A DNA stretch of 64,000 nt from Bradyrhizobium sp. CCGUVB4N (GCF_024199945.1 NZ_JANADP010000001.1:4898001-4962000), one strand, 5' to 3'. Positions 1 through 10,736 are shown, counted from the stretch's first letter. Notes: generated from the sequence alone by a model not told the origin. Program-made: numbers and translations.

Positions 1-1
1 G

Positions 2-178
2 CTGGTCGCGAAGATCGTGGGCGATCACGGGGGCATCATCGAATGCGAGTCTCAGCCGCGCAAGACCACCTTCCGCGTGCTGATGCCGATGTATTCCACA
101 TCGGTCAAACACGCTGATCACAGCAGTCGCGACGGCTCTGCCGGGAAGTCGTCGTCTGCATCACAGGGGGCAAAATGA
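2..178 (+). CDS. ntrB: NtrB nitrogen-regulation histidine kinase, C-terminal fragment (partial)
   Basis: Only the last 58 residues are inside the window; the gene begins upstream. The fragment reads [17 protein letters not shown] and then a short extended stretch ending near FRVLMPM. This is the usual end of a histidine-kinase ATPase domain, just after the G2 box, followed by a Ser-rich tail. The stop at 176-178 lies 9 bases before the ntrC start, so the two genes form the usual ntrBC pair. NtrB phosphorylates or dephosphorylates NtrC in response to PII signalling of nitrogen status. The name rests mainly on position next to ntrC. Confidence 0.85.
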
Positions 179-187
179 GGATTAACG

Positions 188-1630
<1,443 letters not shown>

Positions 1631-1666
1631 TCCTCGCGACCAACGCTCAACGCGTTCGCGCGGAGT

Positions 1667-1700
1667 GGCTCAGCTCCCCCTACCAAAGGTGAGCTGAGCC
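1667..1700 (+). terminator. Stem-loop after ntrC
   Basis: Perfect 10-base arms, GGCTCAGCTC (1667-1676) and GAGCTGAGCC (1691-1700), enclose a 14-base loop, 37 bases after the ntrC stop. No run of T follows, so it is either a weak terminator or an RNA-stabilising hairpin at the end of the ntrBC transcript. Confidence 0.5.
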
Positions 1701-1816
1701 TGTCCGGATCGCGCTGGCCTGTGTGGCTGACGCGGTGAGCAGAAGTCCGAATCGGGCCGAAATGTTCCGCTGGAACGTTTGAATTTGTCGTTCGGCCGCA
1801 GGGCGCGGCGTCGCAC

Positions 1817-1963
1817 CTATCGGATCAGGCGCGCGACGACCGGCTGCATGTTGGCCATCTCCGCCGTCTGGTCCTGCCTGCTGGGGCCATTGACCAGCAG
1901 GTCCGACGCCACGATCAGTAGCAGCACGGCCGACACCATTATCGCGAGAAATATCCTGTCCAT
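1817..1963 (-). CDS. Small single-span membrane protein (48 aa) between ntrC and ntrY
   Basis: A 48-residue open frame in the 512-base gap between ntrC and ntrY, on the opposite strand. It starts MDRIFLAIMVSAVLLLIVASD and ends in a polar segment closing with ARLIR. Residues 4-20 form a convincing hydrophobic membrane helix, followed by a charged tail rich in Gln, Glu and Met. That pattern is hard to get by chance and fits a small inner-membrane protein. No clear Shine-Dalgarno sequence precedes the ATG, which lowers confidence. The function is unknown. The rest of the gap shows only the ntrC hairpin and the presumed ntrYX promoter. Confidence 0.55.
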   Translation of the reverse strand: MDRIFLAIMVSAVLLLIVASDLLVNGPSRQDQTAEMANMQPVVARLIR

Positions 1964-2142
1964 GCCGGGTCAAGCCGGAACGGCCCGATTCTGTTCCGGG
2001 GGAATTGACCAGCATCCGCCTGTGGATGCGCCCGTCCGCCGCGGGTGAGACGCCGCGGAATTGTCGCAATTCGGCAACAATGTGGTACGAATACATCAGT
2101 AGCCGCTCGTAGCGGACCCGTTTTCAGCACCCCATTGCCGGA

Positions 2143-4587
2143 ATGACCAGCGCAGATACCTCGGCCGCATCCTTTGACACGGCCCCAGCGGAAGAGCCCC
2201 GGCGTTGGTCGGTGCGACGCTGGCTGGTCCCGTTTGCGGTGGCGCTGGCGCTGTTGTCGGGCCTCCTGACCTTCCTTGTCCTGACCGGCCTCACCAGGAT
2301 CGATCCGACGCCGGAGGTGGTCCGGTCGTTCTACCTGATCAATGCGGGCACGATCCTGCTGCTGGTCGGCATCATCGTGCGCGAGCTTTGGCAGCTGATC
2401 CTGGCGCGGCGGCGAGGCCGGGCGGCGGCGCGCCTGCATGTCCAGATCGTCAGCCTGTTCTCGATCGTCGCGGTCCTGCCGGCGGTGCTCGTTTCCGTCG
2501 TCGCCAACGTCACCCTCGAACGCGGCCTCGACCGGCTGTTCTCGGGGCCGACCAAGGAAGTCATCCAGAACTCGCTGGATATCGCGCGGGCCTATATGCA
2601 GGACCATGCGCAATTGATCCGCGGCGACATTCTCGGCATGGCCAATGACATCGCCCATGCAAGGCCGCTCTACGACCAGGATCGGCGGTCGTTCCGCGAG
2701 CTGCTGACCGCCAGCGCCGGCTCCCGCAACCTGCCGGGCGCGATGATCATCGACAAGAACACCAATATCCTGGAGTCCGCCGACACCGGCATGCGGCTGG
2801 CCTATTCGCCGCCGGCGCCGGACTTCCTCAGCAACGTCAACGAGAATGAGCCCGAGATCGCGGTGCTGCCGGATGCGAGCTATGTCGCCGCGGTAATCCG
2901 CCTGCGCGCCTTCAGCGACACGTTCCTGTACGTCGCGCGCCCGCTCGATCCGAAGGTCGTCAGTCAGCTCAAGCAGACCGAGATCAGCGTCGCCGAATAC
3001 GCCCAGATCGAGTCGCGCCGGCTCGGCATCCAGGTGGCGTTCGCGCTGATGTTCGCGGTGATCGCGCTGACCATTCTGATGGCCTCGGTGCTGATCGGCC
3101 TGAACTTCGCCAACTCGCTGGTGGCGCCGATCCGGCGGCTGATGAACGCGGCCCACACGGTTTCGACCGGCGATCTCCATGTGAAGGTGCCCGTGCATCA
3201 ATCGGAGGGCGATCTCGCCCAGCTCGGCGAGACCTTCAACAAGATGACGCAGGAACTGCGCAGCCAGCGCGACGAGCTCGTCAACGCCAGCGACCTCATC
3301 GACAGCCGCCGCCGCTTCATCGAAGCCGTGCTGTCCTCGGCGAGTGCCGGCATCATCGGCGTCGACACCTCGGGCAGCGTCGGCATTCTCAACCGCTCAG
3401 CCGAGAAGCTGATCGGTCATTCCGAGGCCGAGACGCTCGGCCATCCGCTCTCCGACGTGCTGCCCGAGCTCGACGAGATGATGAAGACGTCGCGGGAAGG
3501 GACCCAGCGCCTGGTGCAGGGCCAGATCACCATCACGCGCGACGGCACCGAGCGAAACCTTTCGGTGCGGGTCAGCGCCGAGAAGAACCAGCCGCACGAC
3601 AGCTACATCATCACGCTCGACGACATCACCGAGCTGGTCTCGGCGCAGCGCACCTCGGCCTGGGGCGATGTCGCGCGCCGCATCGCCCACGAGATCAAGA
3701 ATCCGCTGACGCCGATCCAGCTCTCCGCCGAGCGCATCCGCCGCAAGTTCGGCAAGGACATCACCGAGGCCAAGGACAAGCAGATCTTCGACCAGTGCAC
3801 CGACACCATCGTGCGCCAGGTCGACGATATCCGCCGCATGGTCGACGAGTTCTCGCGCTTTGCGCGGATGCCGAAGCCCGTGATGGAAGGCGAGGACGTC
3901 GCCGACACCGTGCGGCAGGCGGTGTTCCTGATGAAGGTCGCCCATCCCGAGCTCGATATCGAGGCCGAGTTCAAGGACGATCCGCTGCGCGCCCAGTTCG
4001 ACCGGCGGCTGATCTCGCAGGCGGTCACCAACATCGTCAAGAACGCGACCGAGGCGATCGAGCAGGTCCCGCCGGAGGAGCTCGGCAAGGACGGCGGCAA
4101 GGGCCGCATCGACGTCGTGGTGTCGCGCGAGGGCGAGGACGTGCTGATCGACGTGATCGACAACGGCATCGGCCTGCCCAAGGTCGCGCGCTCGCGGCTG
4201 CTCGAGCCCTATGTGACGACGCGCGCCAAGGGTACCGGCCTTGGCCTTGCCATCGTCGGCCGCGTGCTGGAAGACCATGGCGGCCGCATTGAGCTGAAGG
4301 ACGCCTCCGACTTCCGCGAAGGCCAGCGCGGTGCCTGGATGCGGATGCGCTTTGCGATCTCCGGCGAGGCCAAGAAGGCCGAGGGAGCCGTGCAGGCGCC
4401 GGCCGTCAAAGAACCGGTGAAGGACTTGGCCGAGGCGGCAGCCAAGGCCGGAGCCACGGCGGACATCAATGAAACGGCTGCGGCTTCCGTCGCGGCGCAG
4501 GAAACAAAAGAGCCGGCGGCCGAAACCAAAGAGCCCGCTGAAAAGACCAATGATTCAACGAAAATCGAAGCCTCAACAGGCAGCTGA
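2143..4587 (+). CDS. ntrY: NtrY membrane sensor histidine kinase
   Basis: 814-residue transmembrane sensor kinase. Predicted membrane helices lie near residues 28-50, 65-88, 102-125 and 296-322, with a periplasmic sensor loop between the last two. A HAMP domain (about 320-375) and a PAS domain (about 390-490) follow. The kinase core has phospho-acceptor His516 in the H-box HEIKNPLTPIQ, an N-box VTNIVKNATEAIE and ATP-lid motifs DNGIGLP and GTGLGLAIV. It pairs with NtrX, 17 bases downstream; the NtrYX system links nitrogen, redox and envelope control in rhizobia. About 70 residues at the C-terminus form a low-complexity tail of Ala, Glu, Lys and Thr with repeated KEPAAETKEPAE units and no known domain. 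Confidence 0.95.
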   Translation: MTSADTSAASFDTAPAEEPRRWSVRRWLVPFAVALALLSGLLTFLVLTGLTRIDPTPEVVRSFYLINAGTILLLVGIIVRELWQLILARRRGRAAARLHVQIVSLFSIVAVLPAVLVSVVANVTLERGLDRLFSGPTKEVIQNSLDIARAYMQDHAQLIRGDILGMANDIAHARPLYDQDRRSFRELLTASAGSRNLPGAMIIDKNTNILESADTGMRLAYSPPAPDFLSNVNENEPEIAVLPDASYVAAVIRLRAFSDTFLYVARPLDPKVVSQLKQTEISVAEYAQIESRRLGIQVAFALMFAVIALTILMASVLIGLNFANSLVAPIRRLMNAAHTVSTGDLHVKVPVHQSEGDLAQLGETFNKMTQELRSQRDELVNASDLIDSRRRFIEAVLSSASAGIIGVDTSGSVGILNRSAEKLIGHSEAETLGHPLSDVLPELDEMMKTSREGTQRLVQGQITITRDGTERNLSVRVSAEKNQPHDSYIITLDDITELVSAQRTSAWGDVARRIAHEIKNPLTPIQLSAERIRRKFGKDITEAKDKQIFDQCTDTIVRQVDDIRRMVDEFSRFARMPKPVMEGEDVADTVRQAVFLMKVAHPELDIEAEFKDDPLRAQFDRRLISQAVTNIVKNATEAIEQVPPEELGKDGGKGRIDVVVSREGEDVLIDVIDNGIGLPKVARSRLLEPYVTTRAKGTGLGLAIVGRVLEDHGGRIELKDASDFREGQRGAWMRMRFAISGEAKKAEGAVQAPAVKEPVKDLAEAAAKAGATADINETAAASVAAQETKEPAAETKEPAEKTNDSTKIEASTGS

Positions 4588-4604
4588 CAAGACAGGCGCG
4601 ACCC

Positions 4605-5975
4605 ATGGCAAGTGAAATTCTGATTGTCGATGATGAGGCCGATATTCGGGATCTCGTTGCGGGCATCCTCGAGGACGAGGGATTCGTCACCCGCACCGCG
4701 CGCGACAGCGACTCGGCTTTGGCCGAAATCGCCAATCGCCGGCCGCACCTCGTATTCCTCGACATCTGGCTGCAGGGCTCCAAGCTCGACGGCCTGCAAC
4801 TGCTCGAGCAGGTCAAGAAGGACAATGCCGATCTGCCTGTGGTGATGATCTCGGGCCACGGCAACATCGAGACCGCGGTCGCGGCGATCAAGCGCGGCGC
4901 CTATGATTTCATCGAGAAGCCGTTCAAGGCCGATCGCCTGATCCTGGTCGCCAACCGCGCACTGGAGAACTCGCGGCTCAAGCGCGAGGTCAAGGAGCTG
5001 AAGCAGCTCGCACCGAGCGCGAGCCAGCTCGTCGGCCGCTCGCCGAGCATGAACCAGCTGCGCCAGACCATCGAGCGCGCGGCGAAGGCCAACAGCCGCA
5101 TCCTGATCGTCGGCCCCGCCGGCGCCGGCAAGGAGCTGACCGCGCGCACGCTGCATACGGCTTCGGGCCGCGCCGATGGCCCCTTCGTCGTCATCAACGC
5201 CGCCGCGATCACGCCCGAGCGCATGGAGCACGAGTTGTTCGGCGTCGAGCAGTCCAACGGCGAGCAGCCGCGCAAGCCCGGCGCGCTCGAAGAAGCCCAT
5301 GGCGGCACGCTGTTCATCGACGAGATCGCGGACATGCCGCGCGAGACCCAGAACAAGATCTTGCGCGTGCTGGTCGAGCAGTCGTTCCAGCGCGTCGGCG
5401 GCACCGCCAAGGTGCAGGTCGACGTCCGCATCATCTCCTCGACCGCGCGCAATCTCGAAGAGGAGATCGCCGCCGGCCATTTCCGCGAGGACCTCTATCA
5501 TCGGCTCTCGGTGGTGCCGATCCGCGTGCCCGCGCTCTCGGAGCGGCGCGAGGACATTCCGGAGCTGATCGACTATTTCATGGAGCAGATCTCGGCCGGC
5601 AGCGGCCTGCCCAAGCGGCAGATCGGGCAGGATGCGATGGCCGTGCTGCAATCGCATGTCTGGCCGGGCAATGTGCGCCAGCTCCGCAACAATGTTGAAA
5701 GAGTCATGATTCTGGCCGCGGGCGGACCGGAGGTGATCATCACCGCCGATATGCTCCCGCAGGACGTTGGCTCGATGGTGCCGGCGATGCCGACCAGCAA
5801 CAACGGCGAGCACATCATGGGCCTGCCGCTCCGCGAGGCCCGCGAAGTGTTCGAGCGCGACTATTTGATTGCCCAGATCAGTCGTTTTTCAGGAAATATT
5901 TCTCGTACGGCCGAGTTTGTTGGCATGGAACGTTCGGCGTTGCACCGGAAGTTGAAGGCGCTCGGCGTCGGTTGA
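4605..5975 (+). CDS. ntrX: NtrX response regulator (AAA+ type without GAFTGA loop)
   Basis: 456-residue partner of NtrY. The receiver carries phospho-acceptor Asp53 (VFLDIWLQ). The AAA+ domain has Walker A GPAGAGKE and Walker B GTLFIDEIAD, and a Fis-type helix-turn-helix ends the protein. Where NtrC has the sigma-54 loop GAFTGA, this protein reads EQSNGEQPRKPGALEEA. The loop is therefore missing, as known for alphaproteobacterial NtrX, and it probably does not act as a classical sigma-54 activator. The ATG is 17 bases after ntrY, in one operon. Confidence 0.95.
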   Translation: MASEILIVDDEADIRDLVAGILEDEGFVTRTARDSDSALAEIANRRPHLVFLDIWLQGSKLDGLQLLEQVKKDNADLPVVMISGHGNIETAVAAIKRGAYDFIEKPFKADRLILVANRALENSRLKREVKELKQLAPSASQLVGRSPSMNQLRQTIERAAKANSRILIVGPAGAGKELTARTLHTASGRADGPFVVINAAAITPERMEHELFGVEQSNGEQPRKPGALEEAHGGTLFIDEIADMPRETQNKILRVLVEQSFQRVGGTAKVQVDVRIISSTARNLEEEIAAGHFREDLYHRLSVVPIRVPALSERREDIPELIDYFMEQISAGSGLPKRQIGQDAMAVLQSHVWPGNVRQLRNNVERVMILAAGGPEVIITADMLPQDVGSMVPAMPTSNNGEHIMGLPLREAREVFERDYLIAQISRFSGNISRTAEFVGMERSALHRKLKALGVG

Positions 5976-6210
5976 CGCCGGACGCGCCGGGGATAAGCGA
6001 GAAAAATCATCTATTTCCGTAGTTTTTCGGAGAAAATGGACGGGCCCTGCCGCGTCAAGCGGCTTGCCTAATAAGCCGACCTGTCCTCTAATCAAGGGGC
6101 TGTTCCTCCGAGGGGGATCTCATGAGGAACGGCAACCGGAAGAAGGCCCAATTTTGAAAACAGGGTCGCAACCGGCGCAATAAAAAGAAACTCAAAGCGA
6201 GAAAAAAACA

Positions 6211-6459
6211 ATGGCGGCAGACCGCGCACAAAACCTGCAGGACACCTTCCTCAATCACGTTCGCAAAACCAAAACGCCACTGACGATCTTTCTGGTCAAC
6301 GGAGTGAAGCTCCAGGGCATCGTGACCTGGTTCGACAATTTCTGTTTGCTGCTTCGGCGCGACGGTCATTCGCAGCTCGTCTACAAGCATGCGATCTCGA
6401 CCATCATGCCGGGCGCTCCGATCCAGCTGTTCGAAGGCGGCGAGGATCAGCCGGCTTGA
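6211..6459 (+). CDS. hfq: Hfq RNA chaperone
   Basis: 82-residue Sm-like protein. It has the Sm1 motif region with FLNHVRKTKTPLTIFLVNG and GIVTWFDNF, and the Sm2 signature YKHAIST, which in Hfq contributes to the U-rich RNA binding site. It forms a hexameric ring that pairs small RNAs with mRNAs and in nitrogen fixers affects nifA expression. The C-terminal tail is very short, as usual in alphaproteobacteria. It lies between ntrX (235-base gap, so probably its own promoter) and hflX (11-base gap), an arrangement conserved in rhizobia. Confidence 0.97.
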   Translation: MAADRAQNLQDTFLNHVRKTKTPLTIFLVNGVKLQGIVTWFDNFCLLLRRDGHSQLVYKHAISTIMPGAPIQLFEGGEDQPA

Positions 6460-6470
6460 GAGTGCTCTGA

Positions 6471-7853
6471 TTGGAACCCCGGAATTTCGACGGGGATGCC
6501 GATCGTCCGCGGTCGGCAGGGGCTAAGCAGACGGGGCGGGTGCTTGTCATCGGCCCCTATTTGCGGGTGCGCGCAGGCGGTGCCGACGCGCAATCGGAGA
6601 GTCATATCCAGCGCAATGCCGAGGCGCGGCTCGACGAAGCCGCCGGCCTCGCGCGCGCCATCGATCTCGTCATTGCGGACGCCATCATTGCACCGATCAG
6701 CCAGATCCGGCCCGCGACCTATATCGGCAAGGGCAAGGTCGAGGAGATCGCAGCGCTGGCCAAGAGCCTCGAGGCCGAGCTCGTGGTGATGGATTGCGCG
6801 CTCGCGCCGATCCAGCAGCGCAATCTCGAGAAGGAGTTGCACGCCAAGGTGCTCGACCGTACCGGGCTCATTCTCGAAATCTTCGGCCGCCGCGCCAAGA
6901 CCAAGGAAGGCTCGCTTCAGGTCGAACTCGCCCATCTCAACTACCAGCGCTCGCGCCTGGTGCGCTCCTGGACCCATCTCGAACGCCAGCGCGGCGGTTT
7001 CGGCTTCATGGGCGGTCCGGGCGAGACGCAGATCGAGGCCGACCGCCGCCTGATCCAGGAACGCATCTCCAAACTCGAGGGCGAGTTGAAGAAGGTGCAG
7101 GCGACGCGGCGGCTGCATCGCGCCGGCCGCCAGCGCGTGCCGTATCGCGTGGTTGCGCTGGTCGGCTACACCAATGCCGGCAAATCGACGCTGTTCAACC
7201 GCCTGACCCGCGCCGACGTGCAGGCCGCCGACATGCTGTTCGCAACGCTCGATCCCACCTTGCGCGCGCTGACGCTGCCGCATGGCGGCAAGGCGATGTT
7301 GTCGGACACCGTTGGCTTCATCTCCAATCTGCCGACGCAGCTCGTCGCCGCCTTCCGCGCCACGCTGGAAGAGGTGCTGGAGGCCGATGTCATCCTGCAC
7401 GTGCGCGACATCTCGCACGAGGATGCCGAGGCGCAGCAGAGCGACGTCGACGCGGTGCTGCGACAGCTCGGTATCAATCCGGATGACTCCGGCCGCATCA
7501 TCGAGGTCTGGAACAAGATCGACCGCTACGATTCCGAACAGCGGGAGGAGCTGTTGAATATCGCGGCGCGCCGGCCTGAGGATCACCCGGCCATGCTGGT
7601 CTCCGCCGTGTCAGGCGAGGGGATCGATGCGCTGCTGAGCGCAATCGAGGAACGCCTCGCCGCCAAGCGCACCACGCTCGATCTCTCCATCGACGCGGCC
7701 GATGGCGCCGGCATCTCCTGGCTGCACCGCAATTCCGAGGTGCTTGCCAAGGAGCTGCACGACGGTCGCTTCGACATGACCGTGCGCGTGGACGAGACCA
7801 AGCGGGATATCGTGGTGAACAGGTTCGATGCCGTGCCGCGTCTGTCGGCGTGA
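6471..7853 (+). CDS. hflX: HflX ribosome-associated GTPase
   Basis: 460-residue HflX-family GTPase. The N-terminal HflX domain contains the conserved YIGKGKVEE motif and a Gly-rich GFGFMGGPGETQIE linker. A G domain follows, with G1 GYTNAGKS, G3 DTVGFI and G4 NKID. HflX splits and rescues stalled ribosomes. The best start is TTG at 6471, 11 bases after hfq. No in-frame ATG lies between it and the conserved core, so a non-ATG start seems real and may keep expression low. It probably shares the hfq transcript. Confidence 0.93.
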   Translation: MEPRNFDGDADRPRSAGAKQTGRVLVIGPYLRVRAGGADAQSESHIQRNAEARLDEAAGLARAIDLVIADAIIAPISQIRPATYIGKGKVEEIAALAKSLEAELVVMDCALAPIQQRNLEKELHAKVLDRTGLILEIFGRRAKTKEGSLQVELAHLNYQRSRLVRSWTHLERQRGGFGFMGGPGETQIEADRRLIQERISKLEGELKKVQATRRLHRAGRQRVPYRVVALVGYTNAGKSTLFNRLTRADVQAADMLFATLDPTLRALTLPHGGKAMLSDTVGFISNLPTQLVAAFRATLEEVLEADVILHVRDISHEDAEAQQSDVDAVLRQLGINPDDSGRIIEVWNKIDRYDSEQREELLNIAARRPEDHPAMLVSAVSGEGIDALLSAIEERLAAKRTTLDLSIDAADGAGISWLHRNSEVLAKELHDGRFDMTVRVDETKRDIVVNRFDAVPRLSA

Positions 7854-7935
7854 GCCGCACCCAGCGGGGCTACGAATTTTAGCGTAAGTGTCGAAAATAT
7901 CCCGAAGCTGACCTCGGGCGCCGGGCGTTTGGCCT

Positions 7936-7950
7936 GAGCGGAAGCCGCTC
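7936..7950 (+). terminator. Possible stem-loop downstream of hflX
   Basis: GAGCGG-AAG-CCGCTC forms a perfect 6-base stem with a 3-base loop, about 80 bases after the hflX stop. There is no T tract. It may end the hfq-hflX transcript, but this is weak evidence. Confidence 0.3.
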
Positions 7951-8046
7951 TAGGTGGTAGGTTGTTGTTCAGGAAAAGGAAGCAATTAAGCGCCCCGCGT
8001 GCCTAGCGGGTTTGGCGGTCCGTCACATGATCCGGGAGGCACAGCT

Positions 8047-9444
8047 ATGCCAGAGAAGGTCATAGAGGCTGATTATGTCGTCGTCGGCGCTGGCGCTGCA
8101 GGCATGGCTTTCACCGACACGCTGCTACACCACGGCACGTCCACGGTAGCGATCATAGATGCCGGTCACGGGCCAGGCGGGCACTGGAACCATTCTTATC
8201 CCTTTGTCACACTTCACTTGCCTTCACACCATTATGGCGTGGAATCCCGCGCACTGGGGGATAACTCGATCGTTCGCGGAGGTTTGAATGACGGTCTATC
8301 GTCCATGGCATCCGGGTCGGAAATCATTTCGTATTATCGGGACGTAATGGATCACGTCTTCCTGCCTACCGGTCGGGTCACCTATCTGCCGATGACGCGG
8401 ATCGACTGGAGCGGGCACGCCATTTCCTTGGTCACCGGAGAACAACGCGCGGTCAAAGCACGCAAGAAATTTGTCGATGCAACATATGCGGCGGTTGAAG
8501 TGCCAAGCTTGCATAAGCGAAAGTTTCAAACAGAGGAAGGAGTGCGGTGTATCCCGGTAGGCGATCTGGTCAGGATTTCAGGCGAAACGCATCACTATTG
8601 CATTATCGGCGGAGGGAAAACCGGCATCGATGCGTGTCTTTGGCTTCTTGAGAATGGTGCCGATCCAAGCAACATCAGGTGGATCGTCCCCCGTGACGCC
8701 TGGTGGATCAACAGATCGAAGGTTCAATTCACCGATGATTTCTTTGAGACGTCCTTCAGGTACGTAGCAGACCTACTGGAAGCAATCAGCGGGGCAGCAT
8801 CTCTTGACGATCTTTTCCTGCAATTCGAGCAGCGTGACTTATGGCTTCGCCTTGATCGTTCGGTTACTCCGACGATGTTCCATGGTGCGACGATTTCAAA
8901 AGGTGAATTGGAGAGATTGCGACTGATCGGAGACGTCGTCCGAAACGGGCATGTCCAGCTAATTCATCGAGACCGCATCGTCTTCGATGAGGGGACCGTC
9001 TCTGCGAATGATGGTTGGCTATATGTCGATTGTACTGCCGCCGGGATTCCCTCGCGTGACGCGAAGCCGATATTCGAGCCGGACAAGATCACCTTGCAAT
9101 GGGTGAAATGGGGGAGGTCGGCTCTTAGCGCTGCTGTGCTGGGATTTGTCGAAGCGACGATTGATGGCGACGATCTCAAGAATGACCTTTGTCAGCCAAT
9201 CTCACCGCCGCGAACTCCCGCTGATTGGGTGGGCACGTTCTTAACGACCGCGAGAAACGAGAAACGCTGGTCGTCTCAGCAGAGCCTGGCAAAATGGGCT
9301 CGTACCTTGAGGCTTGATATGTCATCCAAGATCGCTTCGGAGGTCTCGCCGGATGACACTGAGCGCACGGCTCTACTGCAGCGCGCAAGGAAAGCCAGCC
9401 AGGCCGCAGTGATTAACGCGACGCGGCTCCTCGCTGAACTGTAA
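8047..9444 (+). CDS. FAD/NAD(P)-binding flavoprotein, unknown substrate
   Basis: About 465 residues. An N-terminal dinucleotide-binding fold has VVVGAGAAGMAF near residue 12, and a second nucleotide-binding motif, CIIGGGKTGID, lies near residue 190. This two-site layout resembles flavin monooxygenases and related NAD(P)H-dependent oxidoreductases. The substrate cannot be told. The ATG at 8047 is chosen because GGGAGG sits 7 bases upstream (8034-8039); a GTG at 7999 in the same frame has no such site. Codon use is visibly more A/T-rich than in neighbouring genes, and the gene sits between the conserved hflX and mazG loci, which suggests acquisition by transfer. Confidence 0.75.
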   Translation: MPEKVIEADYVVVGAGAAGMAFTDTLLHHGTSTVAIIDAGHGPGGHWNHSYPFVTLHLPSHHYGVESRALGDNSIVRGGLNDGLSSMASGSEIISYYRDVMDHVFLPTGRVTYLPMTRIDWSGHAISLVTGEQRAVKARKKFVDATYAAVEVPSLHKRKFQTEEGVRCIPVGDLVRISGETHHYCIIGGGKTGIDACLWLLENGADPSNIRWIVPRDAWWINRSKVQFTDDFFETSFRYVADLLEAISGAASLDDLFLQFEQRDLWLRLDRSVTPTMFHGATISKGELERLRLIGDVVRNGHVQLIHRDRIVFDEGTVSANDGWLYVDCTAAGIPSRDAKPIFEPDKITLQWVKWGRSALSAAVLGFVEATIDGDDLKNDLCQPISPPRTPADWVGTFLTTARNEKRWSSQQSLAKWARTLRLDMSSKIASEVSPDDTERTALLQRARKASQAAVINATRLLAEL

Positions 9445-9507
9445 GGACTCACAAAAACGGTCCGTGTCGAAGCGAAGCACATCGACGAAAGACTATGGGT
9501 ATATGCA

Positions 9508-10536
9508 CTAGAACGGAATGGTCAGCCCCGGGGTTTTCGCTTGCGCCTTGGTATAGGCGACGCCGTGGATCTTGACACCATTCGCGTCCAGCAACGAAAT
9601 GATGCCACCCTGGTTCGACAATTGCATCGGCGCCTGCACGACGACGGCGAGCGTGCCCCCGGCCGCGATTGTCCCTGACAGGACCATCTTGTTCTTCTGC
9701 TTGTCGGCCAGCATCCAGCCGGTGAGATCGATGTCGCGATCGGCCGTATTGAGCAGCGTGACGACCTCCCGCTCGGGAGTCTTCACGGCGTTGACGAGTG
9801 CCGCGATGATGCGCACGAGGCCATCCGGCAGTTGCCCGGTCGGAGGTGTCGTCGGATCTGGCTGCGGTGTCGGCGTGCCTCCACCGAGATCGATTGGATC
9901 GCCGGTCTTGTCGTCGGTGTGCCAGGCCTGCGTCTGGAATTTGAGGAAGACCGCGGTCCAAAGCTTTTGATTGGGGAATTCGAACACGAGTCCACCGTCC
10001 TGCCACGGGCCGTTGTCGGCCGAGAAGTTTCCGATCGGGTTTCCCTGGTTCATATGGATGTCGTGAATGCCGCGACCCGGGCGGAAGCCAAAATAATTGT
10101 CCGCCTTCGTCTCCGGTCCCCATGTGTCGCCGAATGCGTACATTATCGCGCTCTCGTCCGAGAGTGCGCGCTGGACGAACTGGTTGAGCTTCTCGTTGAG
10201 GTCGTTATCCGGCCCAGGCGCAGACAGCGGCAGCGGACTCATTTCCTGCGGCTGCATCAGATTGCCGCGAATGAAGTCGAGCGCGACGCCGCCCGGTTTC
10301 GGCGGCTGCGCATGCAGGCCTTGCGGCAGCGCCGCGAGTTGATCGGTGATCGGATGGACAAAGGGCGATCGCACCAGGAATTCGACTTCGCTTCCGTCGG
10401 CTGACTGAACATTGACGGCGATGCGGAAGTCCGCGTTGTCGGCCACGATATGGACCTGGTAATGCGGCGACTGGCCGGTGCCGAAACGCATCGCGATCGG
10501 GCGTCCCTTGAGGACCGAATAGCTCTTCAGTGGCAT
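9508..10536 (-). CDS. DUF2278 (YukJ-like) protein with C-terminal lamin-tail-like domain
   Basis: 342 residues from the ATG at 10536, preceded by AGGTGAG; an in-frame ATG at 10566 is less likely. The first 210 residues begin MPLKSYSVLKGRPI and carry the conserved pieces HYQVHI, GDTWGPE and GRGIHDIHMNQGN typical of the DUF2278/YukJ family, whose role is unknown. A Pro/Thr linker follows. The last 105 residues look like a lamin-tail (LTD) immunoglobulin-like fold: VVTLLNTADRDIDLTGWML and later GGIISLLDANG. LTD domains are often found on secreted or nuclease-linked proteins, but no signal peptide is visible. Function unknown. Confidence 0.8.
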   Translation of the reverse strand: MPLKSYSVLKGRPIAMRFGTGQSPHYQVHIVADNADFRIAVNVQSADGSEVEFLVRSPFVHPITDQLAALPQGLHAQPPKPGGVALDFIRGNLMQPQEMSPLPLSAPGPDNDLNEKLNQFVQRALSDESAIMYAFGDTWGPETKADNYFGFRPGRGIHDIHMNQGNPIGNFSADNGPWQDGGLVFEFPNQKLWTAVFLKFQTQAWHTDDKTGDPIDLGGGTPTPQPDPTTPPTGQLPDGLVRIIAALVNAVKTPEREVVTLLNTADRDIDLTGWMLADKQKNKMVLSGTIAAGGTLAVVVQAPMQLSNQGGIISLLDANGVKIHGVAYTKAQAKTPGLTIPF

Positions 10537-10736
10537 CGCACTCACCTGCCATGGGTTCGGCTGCATGGGCGCCGTTGCGCAACTCTAGACTGCCGGTCGT
10601 GACGTTTTCATGGCTTGAAGGGAATCCGAGCCCGGCCTCGCTGCATTCAGGAAAAGGGGCTGACCTAAATCAGGATCAAATCCGTGCGGTGAAATCAGAT
10701 TGGCAGGCCGGTGACCGCATGGTCCCGGGTCGAAAA

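Noticed and set aside
4209..5813. Long open frame of 534 codons on the minus strand opposite ntrY/ntrX
   Set aside because: It lies antisense to well-supported genes, has Arg/His/Asp-rich shadow composition and no family motif. It comes from high-GC third positions. The same applies to 1939-3201, 17529-19271 and 48367-49680.
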